Source of the DNA: an uncultured Acidimicrobiales bacterium
GTDB lineage: Bacteria > Actinomycetota > Acidimicrobiia > Acidimicrobiales > SHLQ01
DNA length: 45,415 bases
Assembly: GCA_938084885.1 (NCBI GenBank)
Contig: CALKGG010000057.1
Span: 1 to 45,415 of the forward strand
Direction: 5' to 3'
The position numbers and the translations under genes are program-made. Shown one piece after another: positions 15,552 through 24,389 of the stretch (within the stretch, counting starts at the first letter, position 1; each line of letters opens with the position of its first letter). Below the pieces are notes generated by a model. The model saw only the letters and a program-made list of their open reading frames with translations. It did no database searches and was not told the DNA's origin.

Positions 15552-17231
15552 CTAGTTGATCGCGCCAAGTTCTGGAAGCGCACCGCTACCGAGCCACGCA
15601 TCAAAGAAGCCGTCGAGCTCTTCTCCCGAGATCTCCTCGCTGAGCGAAACAAAATCGGCGGTCGATGCAACACCACCGCCGAATCGCACGTTCCACGCTT
15701 TCAGAATCTCGAAGAAATCATCGTCGCCAACCGCGAGCCGCAGCGAATGCAACGTCACCCCGCCTCGACGGTAGACACTGGCATCGAACAATCCGCCAGC
15801 CCCGGGGTCGCCGGGTGCAGGACTGAGCGCGGATTCGGCTCGGGCGAGCAGGCGGGCTTCGAGTTCGCTGAGTTCGCCGCCCCGACCAAACTCGATCCAC
15901 AGATCTTCGGCATAACTCGCAAAGCCCTCGTTCAACCAAATGTCTTGCCACGTGGCCGGGCTGACATTGTTACCGAACCACTGGTGGGCGAGCTCGTGGG
16001 CAACAATGCGCTCGATCGAACCGTCGCCGTCGACAAACGCGCTGCTGAACAAGCTGCGGCCTTGAGTCTCGAGCGCAAATCCAAGTTCGGTGTCGGCAAT
16101 GAGCACACCGTATTCGTCGAATGGATATGGCCCGAAGAGCTCGGTGAAGGTCTCGAGCATTTCGTCGGTGAGTTCGAAATCGCCGACGAATACGTCGGTG
16201 AGCCTGGTCGGCACAGCATCGAACACGTCGATGCCAGCGCCGGGTTCGGATTGCACGAGCGTGAAGTCGCCAATAGCCACTGTGGCCAAATACGACGCCA
16301 TGGGTTGGCGCATCTCCCACGTCGTGAGGCGCCGTCCGTTCTCGACCTCGTTGTTGGTCAGAACCCCGTTGGCGATACCGATGAAGATGTCATCGACGTC
16401 AAGGTTGAACGTATAGGTCGCCTTATCGCTGGGGTGATCGTTGACCGGATACCAGGTTTGCGCGCCGAACGGTTCGCCGACCGAAACACTCACCGCGGGC
16501 GTGTCGTGCCACCCAATGTTGCCAATGCGCGTTCCCGAATCGATCGTCAGCGGTTGGCCCGAGTAGGCAATGGTGACCGTGTGGTCGCTGCCGGCTACGA
16601 GAGACTCGGCGGGGGAGATGCGCAGTTTGTTTGCGGTCTGCTCGAAGGATGCGTCGAGATTGCTGACCTCGACGCTCGACACCGTGAGCGAATCGTCAAA
16701 GTCGAGGGAAAACCGGCTGAGCGTTTCGGTGGTCGTGAGGTCGATCGCGGCGATTGCAGTGACTTGGTCGTCGCCGGGCACTTCGACGGCGAGCGTCAGG
16801 TCGTAGTGGGCAACGTCGTAGCCCGTGTTGCCAATGTTGGGGTAGTACGCATCGCCGATCGACTCGCCCCCGACCACTCCGTCAACCTCGCCGATCGGTT
16901 CGTCGTCATTCTCGTTGGAGGTGCCCGCCGTAGTGTCGCTGGAAGTGTCGTCGGAGTTGTCGCTGGAGGTGCTGTCGCTGGAGGTGTTGTCGCTGGAGGT
17001 GTTGTCGTTTGCGTCGCCGGTGCCGCTGGAATCGGCATCGTCAGCCTGACCGTCTCCGGATGGCTCGCCGACGTTTGCCCTGTCGTCGCTGGCCGATCCG
17101 GTTTGGGACTCGGTGGTGCCAGTGTTGCTGTCAGGGGCCTGCGTTGTCGTCGCTGCCGTGCCACACGCGGCAGCGACGAGCGCACCAGCAAGCGCCAGCG
17201 CGGCGGCTCGAGAGCGAAGTGTGGAGGCCAT
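15552..17231 (-). CDS. M1-family zinc metallopeptidase lipoprotein
   Basis: The lipoprotein signal (ALAGALVAAACG) is followed by about 85 residues of low-complexity Ser/Thr/Asp/Asn linker, with repeated SSDNTSSDS units, then an N-terminal beta domain and a thermolysin-like catalytic domain. The zinc site is HELAHQWFGNNV (His about 411 and 415) plus NEGFASYAE 18 residues later, and a Tyr in SVYRRGG may stabilise the transition state. It probably acts as an exported aminopeptidase tethered to the membrane. ATG 17231 (MASTLRSRAA) is chosen because the longer frame adds a charged segment before the signal. The C-terminal HEAT domain of larger M1 enzymes is absent. Confidence 0.88.
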   Translation of the reverse strand: MASTLRSRAAALALAGALVAAACGTAATTTQAPDSNTGTTESQTGSASDDRANVGEPSGDGQADDADSSGTGDANDNTSSDNTSSDSTSSDNSDDTSSDTTAGTSNENDDEPIGEVDGVVGGESIGDAYYPNIGNTGYDVAHYDLTLAVEVPGDDQVTAIAAIDLTTTETLSRFSLDFDDSLTVSSVEVSNLDASFEQTANKLRISPAESLVAGSDHTVTIAYSGQPLTIDSGTRIGNIGWHDTPAVSVSVGEPFGAQTWYPVNDHPSDKATYTFNLDVDDIFIGIANGVLTNNEVENGRRLTTWEMRQPMASYLATVAIGDFTLVQSEPGAGIDVFDAVPTRLTDVFVGDFELTDEMLETFTELFGPYPFDEYGVLIADTELGFALETQGRSLFSSAFVDGDGSIERIVAHELAHQWFGNNVSPATWQDIWLNEGFASYAEDLWIEFGRGGELSELEARLLARAESALSPAPGDPGAGGLFDASVYRRGGVTLHSLRLAVGDDDFFEILKAWNVRFGGGVASTADFVSLSEEISGEELDGFFDAWLGSGALPELGAIN

Positions 17232-17289
17232 GGCTTCTAGTGTGCAACAGCACCGCCAACGAACAACAGCACCCACCCACGAATCCCGC

Positions 17290-17423
17290 TACCGGTAGAT
17301 TTGGGGTCAGACCCCAAATGTGCCGGTAACCGGTGTGTGGACGCTCTGTTGGCGCCCGGTTGGTGTTGCAGATACGCCCCCCGAGGGCGCTACCGGTAGA
17401 TTTGGGGTCTGACCCCAAATGTG
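17290..17423. repeat. Two copies of a 33-bp palindromic repeat
   Basis: Copies at 17290-17322 and 17391-17423 are identical but for the central base of a 21-nt palindrome: ATTTGGGGTC, then A or T, then GACCCCAAAT. Each begins TACCGGTAG; the first also ends in CCGGTA, giving an outer arm. They lie between the DUF1501 stop and the M1 peptidase start, both on the minus strand, and can form strong hairpins. They resemble REP-type dispersed repeats and may act as a terminator. Confidence 0.85.
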
Positions 17424-17426
17424 TCG

Positions 17427-18851
17427 CTAGGTGGCGATGAGGCCCGCAATTGGGGCGGCTGCGGAATCGAGGACTTCGCTCGACGGGATGCCAAACCACT
17501 GCTCGGCAATGGTCGCGTAGTACTGCTCGAAATCGACCGTCGCAACCAAGTTGCCGTCGTCGAGGTTGGTCAGCGACGGCGCCTCACCGTGCACACCAGT
17601 CGTCACCGGGCCGCTAAGAATCGCCATGCCAGCCTGACCATGATCAGTGCCCGCCTGATTCTGATACACGCGCCGACCAAACTCACTCGTCGTGCACACG
17701 AGCGTCGAATCGGCATGACCCGAGTCGTCAAGATCGGACAAAAACGTGCCCATAGCATCGCCCAACTGTTCGAGAAGATAATCGTGCGTGCCCCGCTGAT
17801 CGCTGTGGGTATCAAATCCGCCGTGCGTGATATGAATAATGCGCAAACCCGAATCCTGCCGGATCAACTCTGCAGCAGCACCGAAATGATCGCCGAGCTC
17901 GGTACGCGGATACCGCTCGTTCACCCGATCTTGATCGACCTCAGCCAGCGTCTCCCCGAAGTTCAACGTGTCAGACAAACCGTTTCGAGCACCGAGCATC
18001 CGTTGGTTCATGCGCTCCCCACCCATGCTCGCCGGCATATCAGCACCGGCCGCCATTGCACTCATTGCCTCACGCAGATTCGAAAAGAACGGATCGTCGC
18101 TGTGCAGAAACCAGCCGGCAGACATATCGCTCAGGCCAATCGTCACGGCGTGATCTGTCCGAAGGGCCGGGCTTGCATTCGAACCAATCGACACTCCCGT
18201 CACCGGCTGGTCGGTCGCGAGCTGATCGCACAGGCGTCCAAAGAACCCCGTGAACGGAATGTCCTGACCCGACGACTTGCCCGCCCACCAACGCCGCTCC
18301 ATTTCGAAGTGGCTGCCGTCGGGAGTAGCGGTCGTTCCAAGTCCCACCACCGCGGCCAGGCCATGGCCGCTAAGACCGGCCAGACTCGGGTTCCAACCAA
18401 ACTCGCTCGTAAAGTCGAGCAATTCTTCGTCGGCGATATGCACATTGCCACGGCGGTCATAGAGAAGGCCGGCGTCTCGAGGAACGAGCGTTGCGAGGCC
18501 ATCGTTGCCTCCCTGAAGCTCAACGACGACAAGAATCCGATTCGCAACATCAGCGCTCGCCGCCAACGGACGAGGACTCGCCATATCTACAGCCCCGCCC
18601 GAACTATCCGCGTTGGGTGCACGCAATGCATTGGCAACCTCGCCATCGCTCCCCAGCAGCTGGCTGCCTCCTCCAACCGCGGCAATTCCGGCCGCAGCAG
18701 CCCCGAGGGTCAGAAAGCGGCGCCGGCTTGTCCGAGGCGTCGAATAGAGCGGCTGGTCGACGGGAACGAGGTCGGTGGTCTCAGAGTCGACGCCCGGCGT
18801 CGCAGCAGAGGAGGGTGACGGTGTTGAAGGGTCGGGGGTGTGATTCTGCAT
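17427..18851 (-). CDS. DUF1501 family secreted protein (Tat signal)
   Basis: The 474-residue protein has a twin-arginine signal (SRRRFLTLGAAAAGIAAVGG at about 42-61) and a sulfatase/phosphatase-like DUF1501 fold: LVVVELQGGNDGLATLVP, LSGHGLAAVVG, RIIHITHGGFDTHSDQ, SEFGRRVYQNQAGTDHGQAG and the C-terminal PSSEVLDSA region. The GGFDTH and GTDHG motifs carry His/Asp residues that could bind metal, by comparison with alkaline-phosphatase-fold enzymes. It follows the DUF1800 gene by eight bases; the two are found together in many planctomycetes, proteobacteria and actinobacteria. The function is not established. Confidence 0.9.
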   Translation of the reverse strand: MQNHTPDPSTPSPSSAATPGVDSETTDLVPVDQPLYSTPRTSRRRFLTLGAAAAGIAAVGGGSQLLGSDGEVANALRAPNADSSGGAVDMASPRPLAASADVANRILVVVELQGGNDGLATLVPRDAGLLYDRRGNVHIADEELLDFTSEFGWNPSLAGLSGHGLAAVVGLGTTATPDGSHFEMERRWWAGKSSGQDIPFTGFFGRLCDQLATDQPVTGVSIGSNASPALRTDHAVTIGLSDMSAGWFLHSDDPFFSNLREAMSAMAAGADMPASMGGERMNQRMLGARNGLSDTLNFGETLAEVDQDRVNERYPRTELGDHFGAAAELIRQDSGLRIIHITHGGFDTHSDQRGTHDYLLEQLGDAMGTFLSDLDDSGHADSTLVCTTSEFGRRVYQNQAGTDHGQAGMAILSGPVTTGVHGEAPSLTNLDDGNLVATVDFEQYYATIAEQWFGIPSSEVLDSAAAPIAGLIAT

Positions 18852-18859
18852 CGAGAGTC

Positions 18860-20101
18860 CTAGATCAGAGAGAATTCGGGCGAAAGAAGGGCGGTCGCCA
18901 TCAGAAGTTCAAGTCCGTTGGCGTATTCGGTTTGCGTGGCGATGGCATGTTCGAGAGCTGCGAACGTGCTGTCGGAAACTTCGGGAATTCCGAGATGGGT
19001 GAGGACCGCCTCACTCGTTGGCGGCAACGAATTGACGATGTTCTCTGGCAGCTCCCAGTTCAAAATGGCGTTGCCGCGGGCCATGATCTGAGTTGCCGAA
19101 CTCCAGCGATCATCATCGGGCCAACCAGCCACGTTTGGCGGAAGATACGGAATCTGGCCGGACGAGTAGATCTGCCACATCTCGAACCCGTGCTCGCCCA
19201 ACTGGTCGATACCAGTCGCAACCGCAGCGGCGACGAACCACTCGACCGGCTGGCGTGTGCGACGCCCTCGAGCTTCGACGAAATCGTCTTGGTGGAGAAT
19301 CTCGGCGAGCAGCGGGCGAATCTCCCAATTGTTGTCGCGCAACGTATTGCCGAGCTCGCGACGTCGTTCGTTGGTGAGTTCGGTCGACACGAGATGATCG
19401 TGAATTCGCGAGGCGACATGGTCGGCGCAGGACTCGTGCCCGAGCACCGCGTCGACATAGTCGTCGATCGTCCACGTCTTGCGGACACCAAGGAACTCAA
19501 CCGGGCGACCGTAATGCGCCTCACGATTGAAGCGCACCTCGCTCGTTTCATACTCGACCTCCCAGCCCGAAAGGATCCGCGCTCCCGCTCGAATGTCGGC
19601 CTCGGTGTAGCCGTTGCCTCGGCCGAGCATGAAGAGCTCGAGGAACTCGCGGCTCAAGTTCTCGTTCGGTGCGTCTCCCCGCGATCCGTCGCCATCGAGA
19701 AACCGCAGCATTGCCCCATCGACCAAAATCTCACGAGCGAACTCTGCGAAGTTGCCAAGGGCATGACGGCGGATCAGGTGATGCTGCCGGGTGACGAGCT
19801 GATCGGTCGCCTTGTTTCTGCTGGTCGTGAAATGGCCATGCCAAAACCACGTCATCCGCTCGTGGAGCCCGGTCTCAGGAGTCAACATTTGATCGATCCA
19901 CTCGCGAGACAACGTGTCCCACTCGACCTCGTCGAAGTTGCGAGCCTCGGCTTCCTCGGCCGACAGCGCCCAGCCGCTATCGGCGATTCGTTCGTCGATC
20001 AGCTCATGGATGTCGAATCTTGACAGCGCGTCGATTTGTCCGGGACGGATCCCGAACCCAGTGCGGCGCAGGAGATGTGCAACCTGTTGAGGAGTAGCCA
20101 T
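18860..20101 (-). CDS. DUF1800 family protein
   Basis: A 413-residue helical protein with the DUF1800 hallmarks: HLLRRTGFGIRPGQIDAL at the N-terminus, RMTWFWHGHFTTS, LRFLDGDGSRGDAPNENLSREFLELFMLG, ARILSGWEV and the C-terminal ATALLSPEFSLI. No signal peptide is visible, so it may be exported with its DUF1501 partner or remain inside. It begins the two-gene unit DUF1800-DUF1501, whose promoter lies in the 86-bp divergent gap that contains the tandem repeat at 20143. Regulation by the adjacent two-component system is plausible. Confidence 0.9.
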   Translation of the reverse strand: MATPQQVAHLLRRTGFGIRPGQIDALSRFDIHELIDERIADSGWALSAEEAEARNFDEVEWDTLSREWIDQMLTPETGLHERMTWFWHGHFTTSRNKATDQLVTRQHHLIRRHALGNFAEFAREILVDGAMLRFLDGDGSRGDAPNENLSREFLELFMLGRGNGYTEADIRAGARILSGWEVEYETSEVRFNREAHYGRPVEFLGVRKTWTIDDYVDAVLGHESCADHVASRIHDHLVSTELTNERRRELGNTLRDNNWEIRPLLAEILHQDDFVEARGRRTRQPVEWFVAAAVATGIDQLGEHGFEMWQIYSSGQIPYLPPNVAGWPDDDRWSSATQIMARGNAILNWELPENIVNSLPPTSEAVLTHLGIPEVSDSTFAALEHAIATQTEYANGLELLMATALLSPEFSLI

Positions 20102-20142
20102 GACGGCGTTCTACCCAAGAGCGAATGAACTCAACGTGAAGA

Positions 20143-20164
20143 GTGTCTTCATGGTGTCTTCATG
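20143..20164 (+). promoter_or_regulatory. Perfect 11-bp tandem repeat, likely OmpR-type operator
   Basis: GTGTCTTCATG occurs twice back to back (20143-20153, 20154-20164). OmpR/PhoB-family regulators bind head-to-tail repeats with an 11-bp period, one helical turn, and PhoB boxes carry a similar TGTCA core. The site is 24 bases before the response regulator ATG and within the divergent promoter region of the DUF1800 gene. Confidence 0.65.
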
Positions 20165-20187
20165 ATTTGTCTGGCACCATTGGGCTC

Positions 20188-20871
20188 ATGCGCATTCTGG
20201 TGGTGGAAGACGACGCGCCTCTGGCAGAAGTGCTGAGGCGTGGACTCACCGAGGACGGTTATGCCACCGACGTCGTTGGCAGGCTCGTCGATGCCACACA
20301 CGCCGTGCAAGTGAACAGCTACGACCTTGTCATTCTCGATCGCGGACTACCCGACGGCGACGGGCGGACGCTGTGCGCCGACATGCGATCGCGGGGCGAC
20401 GGCACTGCAGTGCTCATGCTCACCGCCAGAGACGGATTGGGCGACAAGGTCGAAGGGCTCGATGCCGGAGCCGACGACTACCTCACAAAACCATTCGACT
20501 ACCCCGAGCTCACCGCCCGAATCCGAGCGCTACTCCGCCGTCCTGCAGATTCCCAAACACCTATACTCACCCACGGCGAAATCGAGATGGACCCCGCCAG
20601 CCGACGGGTATCTCGATCATCGATCACCATTCCGCTGACGGCACGAGAATTCGCGCTGCTCGAACGGATGCTTCGAGCGCCAGGCCATACCCATGCCCGT
20701 ACCGACCTGCTCGAAAGCGTGTGGGACGCAAACTACGATGGCCTTTCGAACGTCGTCGATGTGCACATTGCAAATTTACGTCGCAAGCTGGAGTTGCCCG
20801 GCCATGATGACCCCATCGAAACCGTGCGGGGAGTCGGATATCGACTCACCCCAGCCGAGGCATCCACATGA
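20188..20871 (+). CDS. OmpR-family response regulator
   Basis: From ATG 20188 the product has 227 residues. It has a receiver domain with acidic pocket E7-D8-D9, phospho-acceptor D51 (LVILDRGLPDGDG), Thr in MLTARD and Lys in LTKPFDYPEL, then a winged-helix domain (LTAREFALLERMLRAPG, VVDVHIANLRRKL, ETVRGVGYRL). An upstream in-frame start at 20143 falls on the operator repeat and is rejected. The stop overlaps the kinase start by four bases (ATGA). It probably autoregulates through the tandem repeat. The signal is unknown. Confidence 0.92.
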   Translation: MRILVVEDDAPLAEVLRRGLTEDGYATDVVGRLVDATHAVQVNSYDLVILDRGLPDGDGRTLCADMRSRGDGTAVLMLTARDGLGDKVEGLDAGADDYLTKPFDYPELTARIRALLRRPADSQTPILTHGEIEMDPASRRVSRSSITIPLTAREFALLERMLRAPGHTHARTDLLESVWDANYDGLSNVVDVHIANLRRKLELPGHDDPIETVRGVGYRLTPAEAST

Positions 20872-22067
20872 ACCTCCGCAAAATCCGAATCCAGCTGACC
20901 GGCATGTATGCCCTGCTCGCCGCGCTCGCGGTTGGGTTACTCGCGTGGATTGCGATCTCGATCGGCGGTGATCGCATCGTCGAGTCAGCTGAACGCGAGG
21001 CCGAGAACGTCGTGCGAGAGCTCGCCATCATTGGTTTTGACACCAGCGGCGCCGACTTCTCCGAAGATGTCGAACCGTTCAACACGTGGCGTGTCAACCC
21101 GGTCGACGAGTGGGACTTCAACTACGGAACCACCTGGTTTGAGCCACCGCTTCGAACCATGGCAGAAGAGGCGCTGGGAAACAATCGACCGACCTTTATC
21201 GAATTCGAACAAGACGGGCCACTGCTCGCCTACGTCGAGCCAGTCGAGGCGGTCCCGAACGAGGTCGTGGTGACGGTGATCGACCTCAGCCCGTTCGTCC
21301 GAGATCGCCAAGCGTTCCAACGAAACGTGATCCTGGCAGCGGTCGCTGCCATTCTGTCCACGACAGCGGCCGCATGGTTCGTTGCTGGAAGTGCGCTACG
21401 ACCAGCCCGCGAGGCAATGGCCCGGCAACGCGACTTCATTGCCGACGCGGCGCACGAACTTCGGACACCACTTGCGGTCATCCGTGCGTCGGCGAGTCAC
21501 TCGCTGTCGAAAGACCGTCCGGCGGGGGAGTACCAGCGCGCGTTGGCAGAGATCCTCACCGCCACCGAACGTGCTGGATCCGGTGTCGGCGAGCTGCTCG
21601 AACTTGCTCGCCTCGACGCGGGCCAGGCCCAGCCTCGAAAGGCGCCGCTTCGCATTGACCTGCTCATTGAAGAGGTGGCGTCAAGTGTGCGAGTTGACGA
21701 TGCCGACATCGTGGCGAATGTGTCAGAGGCGATTGTGGTCGACGCCGACTACGCCCTGCTCCGCCAGGTCACCGAGAACTTGACCCACAACGCAGCATCC
21801 CGGGCCGAAAACGTCGAACTGGCTGTCATGCGAATGGGTGATCTCGTCACGCTCCAGATTTCCGATGATGGGCCAGGCTTCGACGAGGAGATCCTTCCCC
21901 ACGTGTTCGAACGGTTCCGCCGAGGAGACAATCGCGGATCGACCGGCCTTGGTATGGCCATCGCAAAATCGATTGTGGAAGCACACGGCGGCTCGGTTTC
22001 TGCGGCCAACAGCAGTACTGGCGGCGCCATCGTCAAGCTGCATCTCGAAGCTTCGAAAGACGTCTAG
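20868..22067 (+). CDS. Sensor histidine kinase
   Basis: The 399-residue kinase has two membrane segments (about 13-32 and 153-176) enclosing a 120-residue extracytoplasmic sensor rich in aromatic and acidic residues (FNTWRVNPVDEWDFNY). No clear HAMP domain follows: the second helix passes almost directly into the H-box DAAHELRTPLAVIRAS (H196). The ATPase domain has N-box ENLTHNAASRA, G1 DDGPGF, F-box VFERFRRGD and G2 GLGMAIAK. It is the partner of the preceding regulator, with a four-base overlap. Confidence 0.92.
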   Translation: MNLRKIRIQLTGMYALLAALAVGLLAWIAISIGGDRIVESAEREAENVVRELAIIGFDTSGADFSEDVEPFNTWRVNPVDEWDFNYGTTWFEPPLRTMAEEALGNNRPTFIEFEQDGPLLAYVEPVEAVPNEVVVTVIDLSPFVRDRQAFQRNVILAAVAAILSTTAAAWFVAGSALRPAREAMARQRDFIADAAHELRTPLAVIRASASHSLSKDRPAGEYQRALAEILTATERAGSGVGELLELARLDAGQAQPRKAPLRIDLLIEEVASSVRVDDADIVANVSEAIVVDADYALLRQVTENLTHNAASRAENVELAVMRMGDLVTLQISDDGPGFDEEILPHVFERFRRGDNRGSTGLGMAIAKSIVEAHGGSVSAANSSTGGAIVKLHLEASKDV

Positions 22068-22078
22068 AAACGAACTGT

Positions 22079-22429
22079 TTAGAAGCGAGTTGAATGGTGC
22101 CGTGAGACGGTGCGGCGGCGAGGGCGAGAGAACTGTGCGCGGTGCACAGCCCGAATGATGTTGTCCATGGCGTCGAGCAGGTCGGCGTTGCCTCGGAAGA
22201 CCGCATCGACGTCTGGCCCGTCCCACAACTCGGTCAGCCGGTCGGGCGCAAGGCCAGCGTCGAGCCACGCGGTGGCAATCTGGCGGATCGCCGTATCGAT
22301 CGTTGGGTCGGCGCACTCGACGGCAATACATGCCACCTCGGCGGGGTCGAAACGACCTGCCGTGTACGAGTCCGCCACCATAGCGTTGCGATACCGGAGC
22401 GCCTGCTCGGTGATACGCGCGTGGTTCAT
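22079..22429 (-). CDS. Hypothetical protein at the end of the whiB operon
   Basis: A 116-residue soluble, largely helical protein (DPAEVACIAVECADPTIDTA, RQIATAWLDAG, LLDAMDNIIRAVHRAQF) ending in a basic tail (RPRRRTVSRHH). No family is recognised. It starts 79 bases after the ferrochelatase stop on the same strand and converges on the sensor kinase gene, so it could be the last gene of the whiB operon or be transcribed alone. Confidence 0.6.
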   Translation of the reverse strand: MNHARITEQALRYRNAMVADSYTAGRFDPAEVACIAVECADPTIDTAIRQIATAWLDAGLAPDRLTELWDGPDVDAVFRGNADLLDAMDNIIRAVHRAQFSRPRRRTVSRHHSTRF

Positions 22430-22508
22430 GACTGAAATTTAGGCTGTGACGCCCGTCGATTTGGGGATGCTCGCCGAACGTAAAACCAAGGATGCGGCGA
22501 CGTTCGAT

Positions 22509-23549
22509 CTACGACGTCGGGCGGGCGGGGCGTTGCGGTGCCGGACAACACCCCGGTACGCAGAAATCGGGACGCACCGCGAGGTCACCCAACGCCTTGA
22601 CCGGAGCATCGATTCGACGCTCGTCGATGAGCTCGACAATGGCGGTGATAAAACGCGGATCGGTTCCGACGGTGCGTGCACGGGCGTACGGAAGCTCGAG
22701 GCGTTCGGCGGTGGCGAGCGCCTCGGTGTCGAGGTCGTACATCACTTCCATGTGATCGGAGATGAAGCCGATCGGGACGACCACTACTGCACTGGTGCCA
22801 TCGTCTCGTAGCGATTCGAGATGATCGTTGATGTCGGGCTCGAGCCACGGGACCTGCGGCGGGCCGCTTCGAGACTGCCACACGAGGTCGAAATCGCGGC
22901 GCTGCGAATCGGTGCGGCCTGCCCGGTCGGCGACTAGGCGCGAGGCTTCGTGAAGTTGCGCTTCGTAGTCCGAGGTCGACGACATCGAGATCGGGATCGA
23001 ATGTGCCGTGAACACGAGGCGGGCCGAATCTCCGAGGTTGCCGAGTGCGTCGAGCGAGGCGGCGACGTTGTCGACCATTGGCTCGATGAAGCCCGGGTGG
23101 TCGTAGTACTGGCGAATTTTGTGGACGACGGGGGCGGCTTCGCCGACGTCGGCCCGAGCCCGTTCGATGTCTTCGCGGTACTGGTGACAACCCGAATACG
23201 AGCTGGTCGCTGACGTGACGAACGCAATGGCTTGGGTGATGCCATCGTTAGCCATTTGCTGCATTGTGTCGGTGAGCATTGGGGTCCAGTTGCGGTTGCC
23301 CCAATAGATCGGAAGGTCGATCCCATGCTTGGGAAGCTCGTCCTCAAGCGCGGAAATGAGCGCTCGACACTGATCGTTGATGGGGCTCTTGCCTCCGAAC
23401 AGGTGATAGTGCGCGCCGACTTGTTCGAGTCGCTCGCGTGGGATTCCTCGGCCTCGGGTGACGTTCTCAAGGAACGGAACGACCTCGTCAGGTGCCTCTG
23501 GTCCGCCAAAAGACACGATCAGGATGGCGTCATAATTGTGGGTGCTCAT
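22509..23549 (-). CDS. hemH: Ferrochelatase (coproporphyrin/protoporphyrin)
   Basis: This 346-residue class II chelatase inserts Fe2+ into a porphyrin, the penultimate or last step of haem synthesis. Visible motifs: ILIVSFGGPEAPDEV, YWGNRNWTPMLTD, FVTSATSSYSGCHQY and LVFTAHSIP (catalytic His183), and the acidic PWLEPDINDHLESL. Actinobacterial enzymes often bind a [2Fe-2S] cluster; here Cys121 and the C-terminal C330, C334 and C335 (DFCVPGCCP) could supply ligands, but the spacing differs from the mycobacterial one I recall. Actinobacteria generally use the coproporphyrin route (CpfC). It follows nei by 39 bases. Confidence 0.9.
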   Translation of the reverse strand: MSTHNYDAILIVSFGGPEAPDEVVPFLENVTRGRGIPRERLEQVGAHYHLFGGKSPINDQCRALISALEDELPKHGIDLPIYWGNRNWTPMLTDTMQQMANDGITQAIAFVTSATSSYSGCHQYREDIERARADVGEAAPVVHKIRQYYDHPGFIEPMVDNVAASLDALGNLGDSARLVFTAHSIPISMSSTSDYEAQLHEASRLVADRAGRTDSQRRDFDLVWQSRSGPPQVPWLEPDINDHLESLRDDGTSAVVVVPIGFISDHMEVMYDLDTEALATAERLELPYARARTVGTDPRFITAIVELIDERRIDAPVKALGDLAVRPDFCVPGCCPAPQRPARPTS

Positions 23550-23588
23550 AGGTGCGACCTCATTGGACAGGCGGGAGGGAACGGCGGC

Positions 23589-24380
23589 TTAGGACTGACA
23601 CGTCGGGCAGTACCAGGCTTTGCGCTTTGCAATCTCGGCGAGACGAATCTCGTCGTTGCAGCGATGACAGGGCTGCCCTTCGCGTTTGTACACGTAGAGC
23701 CGTTCATCATTTGGCATTTTGGCTGCGGTGACACCGACCTCGTCGGGATTGCGGGTGACGATGCGGTTCAGTCGAACGCCGAGCTTCAGCTGTGAAGTCG
23801 CCATTTCCCACAACTCGTGCAGCTGGTCAGTGGACAGTTGGTTCGCTGGAGTGTTTGGGTCGATCCCGGCGAGGTAGCAGAATTCGGATCGGTAGACGTT
23901 TCCGATTCCGGCGATGACGCTTTGGTCGAGGAGGGCCGCAGACAATGGGAGCTTCTTGCGTTTCATTCGTGCGGTGAATTGTTCGGGATCAGCGTCTTTG
24001 CGCAGCGGGTCGGGGCCGAGCTTGTCAGTAACTTTCGCTGCATCATCGTCGTCGATCAAGGCACAAATCATGGGCCCGGTCAGGTCCCAGGTGGCCGACT
24101 CGCTGGTCAGGCGAAGACGGATTGCACCGGTCTCTTCAGCGTCGACGGTCTTCTTGCGGAACTTGCCGATCAATCCGAGGTGGATGTGCAGCAGCGGCGC
24201 GCCTTCGAAATCCATGAACAGGTGCTTGCCCCAGGCCTCGGCTGCGTTCAATACCGAACCGTCGAGTTGGGCTGCCTCTGTCTCGAAGCGACCTTGTGGT
24301 GATGTGGCGATGACCGGTGTGGGACGGATCGTCTTGTTGAGATCCTTGGCCAACCGATGAATTGTGTGACCTTCTGGCAT
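23589..24380 (-). CDS. nei: Fpg/Nei-family DNA glycosylase (endonuclease VIII-like)
   Basis: The 263-residue enzyme starts MPEGHTIHRLA: after Met removal, Pro is the Schiff-base nucleophile and Glu3 is catalytic, and the MPEGH (not MPELPE) start places it with Nei. Further motifs are the helix-two-turn-helix LLDQSVIAGIGNVYRSE and a C-terminal zinc finger CHRC...CPTC. Such enzymes remove oxidised pyrimidines and nick abasic sites. It begins nine bases after the B12-binding regulator gene, and its placement in that operon suggests induction by light or oxidative stress. Confidence 0.92.
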   Translation of the reverse strand: MPEGHTIHRLAKDLNKTIRPTPVIATSPQGRFETEAAQLDGSVLNAAEAWGKHLFMDFEGAPLLHIHLGLIGKFRKKTVDAEETGAIRLRLTSESATWDLTGPMICALIDDDDAAKVTDKLGPDPLRKDADPEQFTARMKRKKLPLSAALLDQSVIAGIGNVYRSEFCYLAGIDPNTPANQLSTDQLHELWEMATSQLKLGVRLNRIVTRNPDEVGVTAAKMPNDERLYVYKREGQPCHRCNDEIRLAEIAKRKAWYCPTCQS

Positions 24381-24389
24381 CTGGTTGTT

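Noticed and set aside
15267-17240. 657-residue open frame on the plus strand
   Set aside because: Antisense to the DrrA-like gene end and the M1 peptidase; the apparent Gly/Val repeats are the complement of the Ser/Thr linker.
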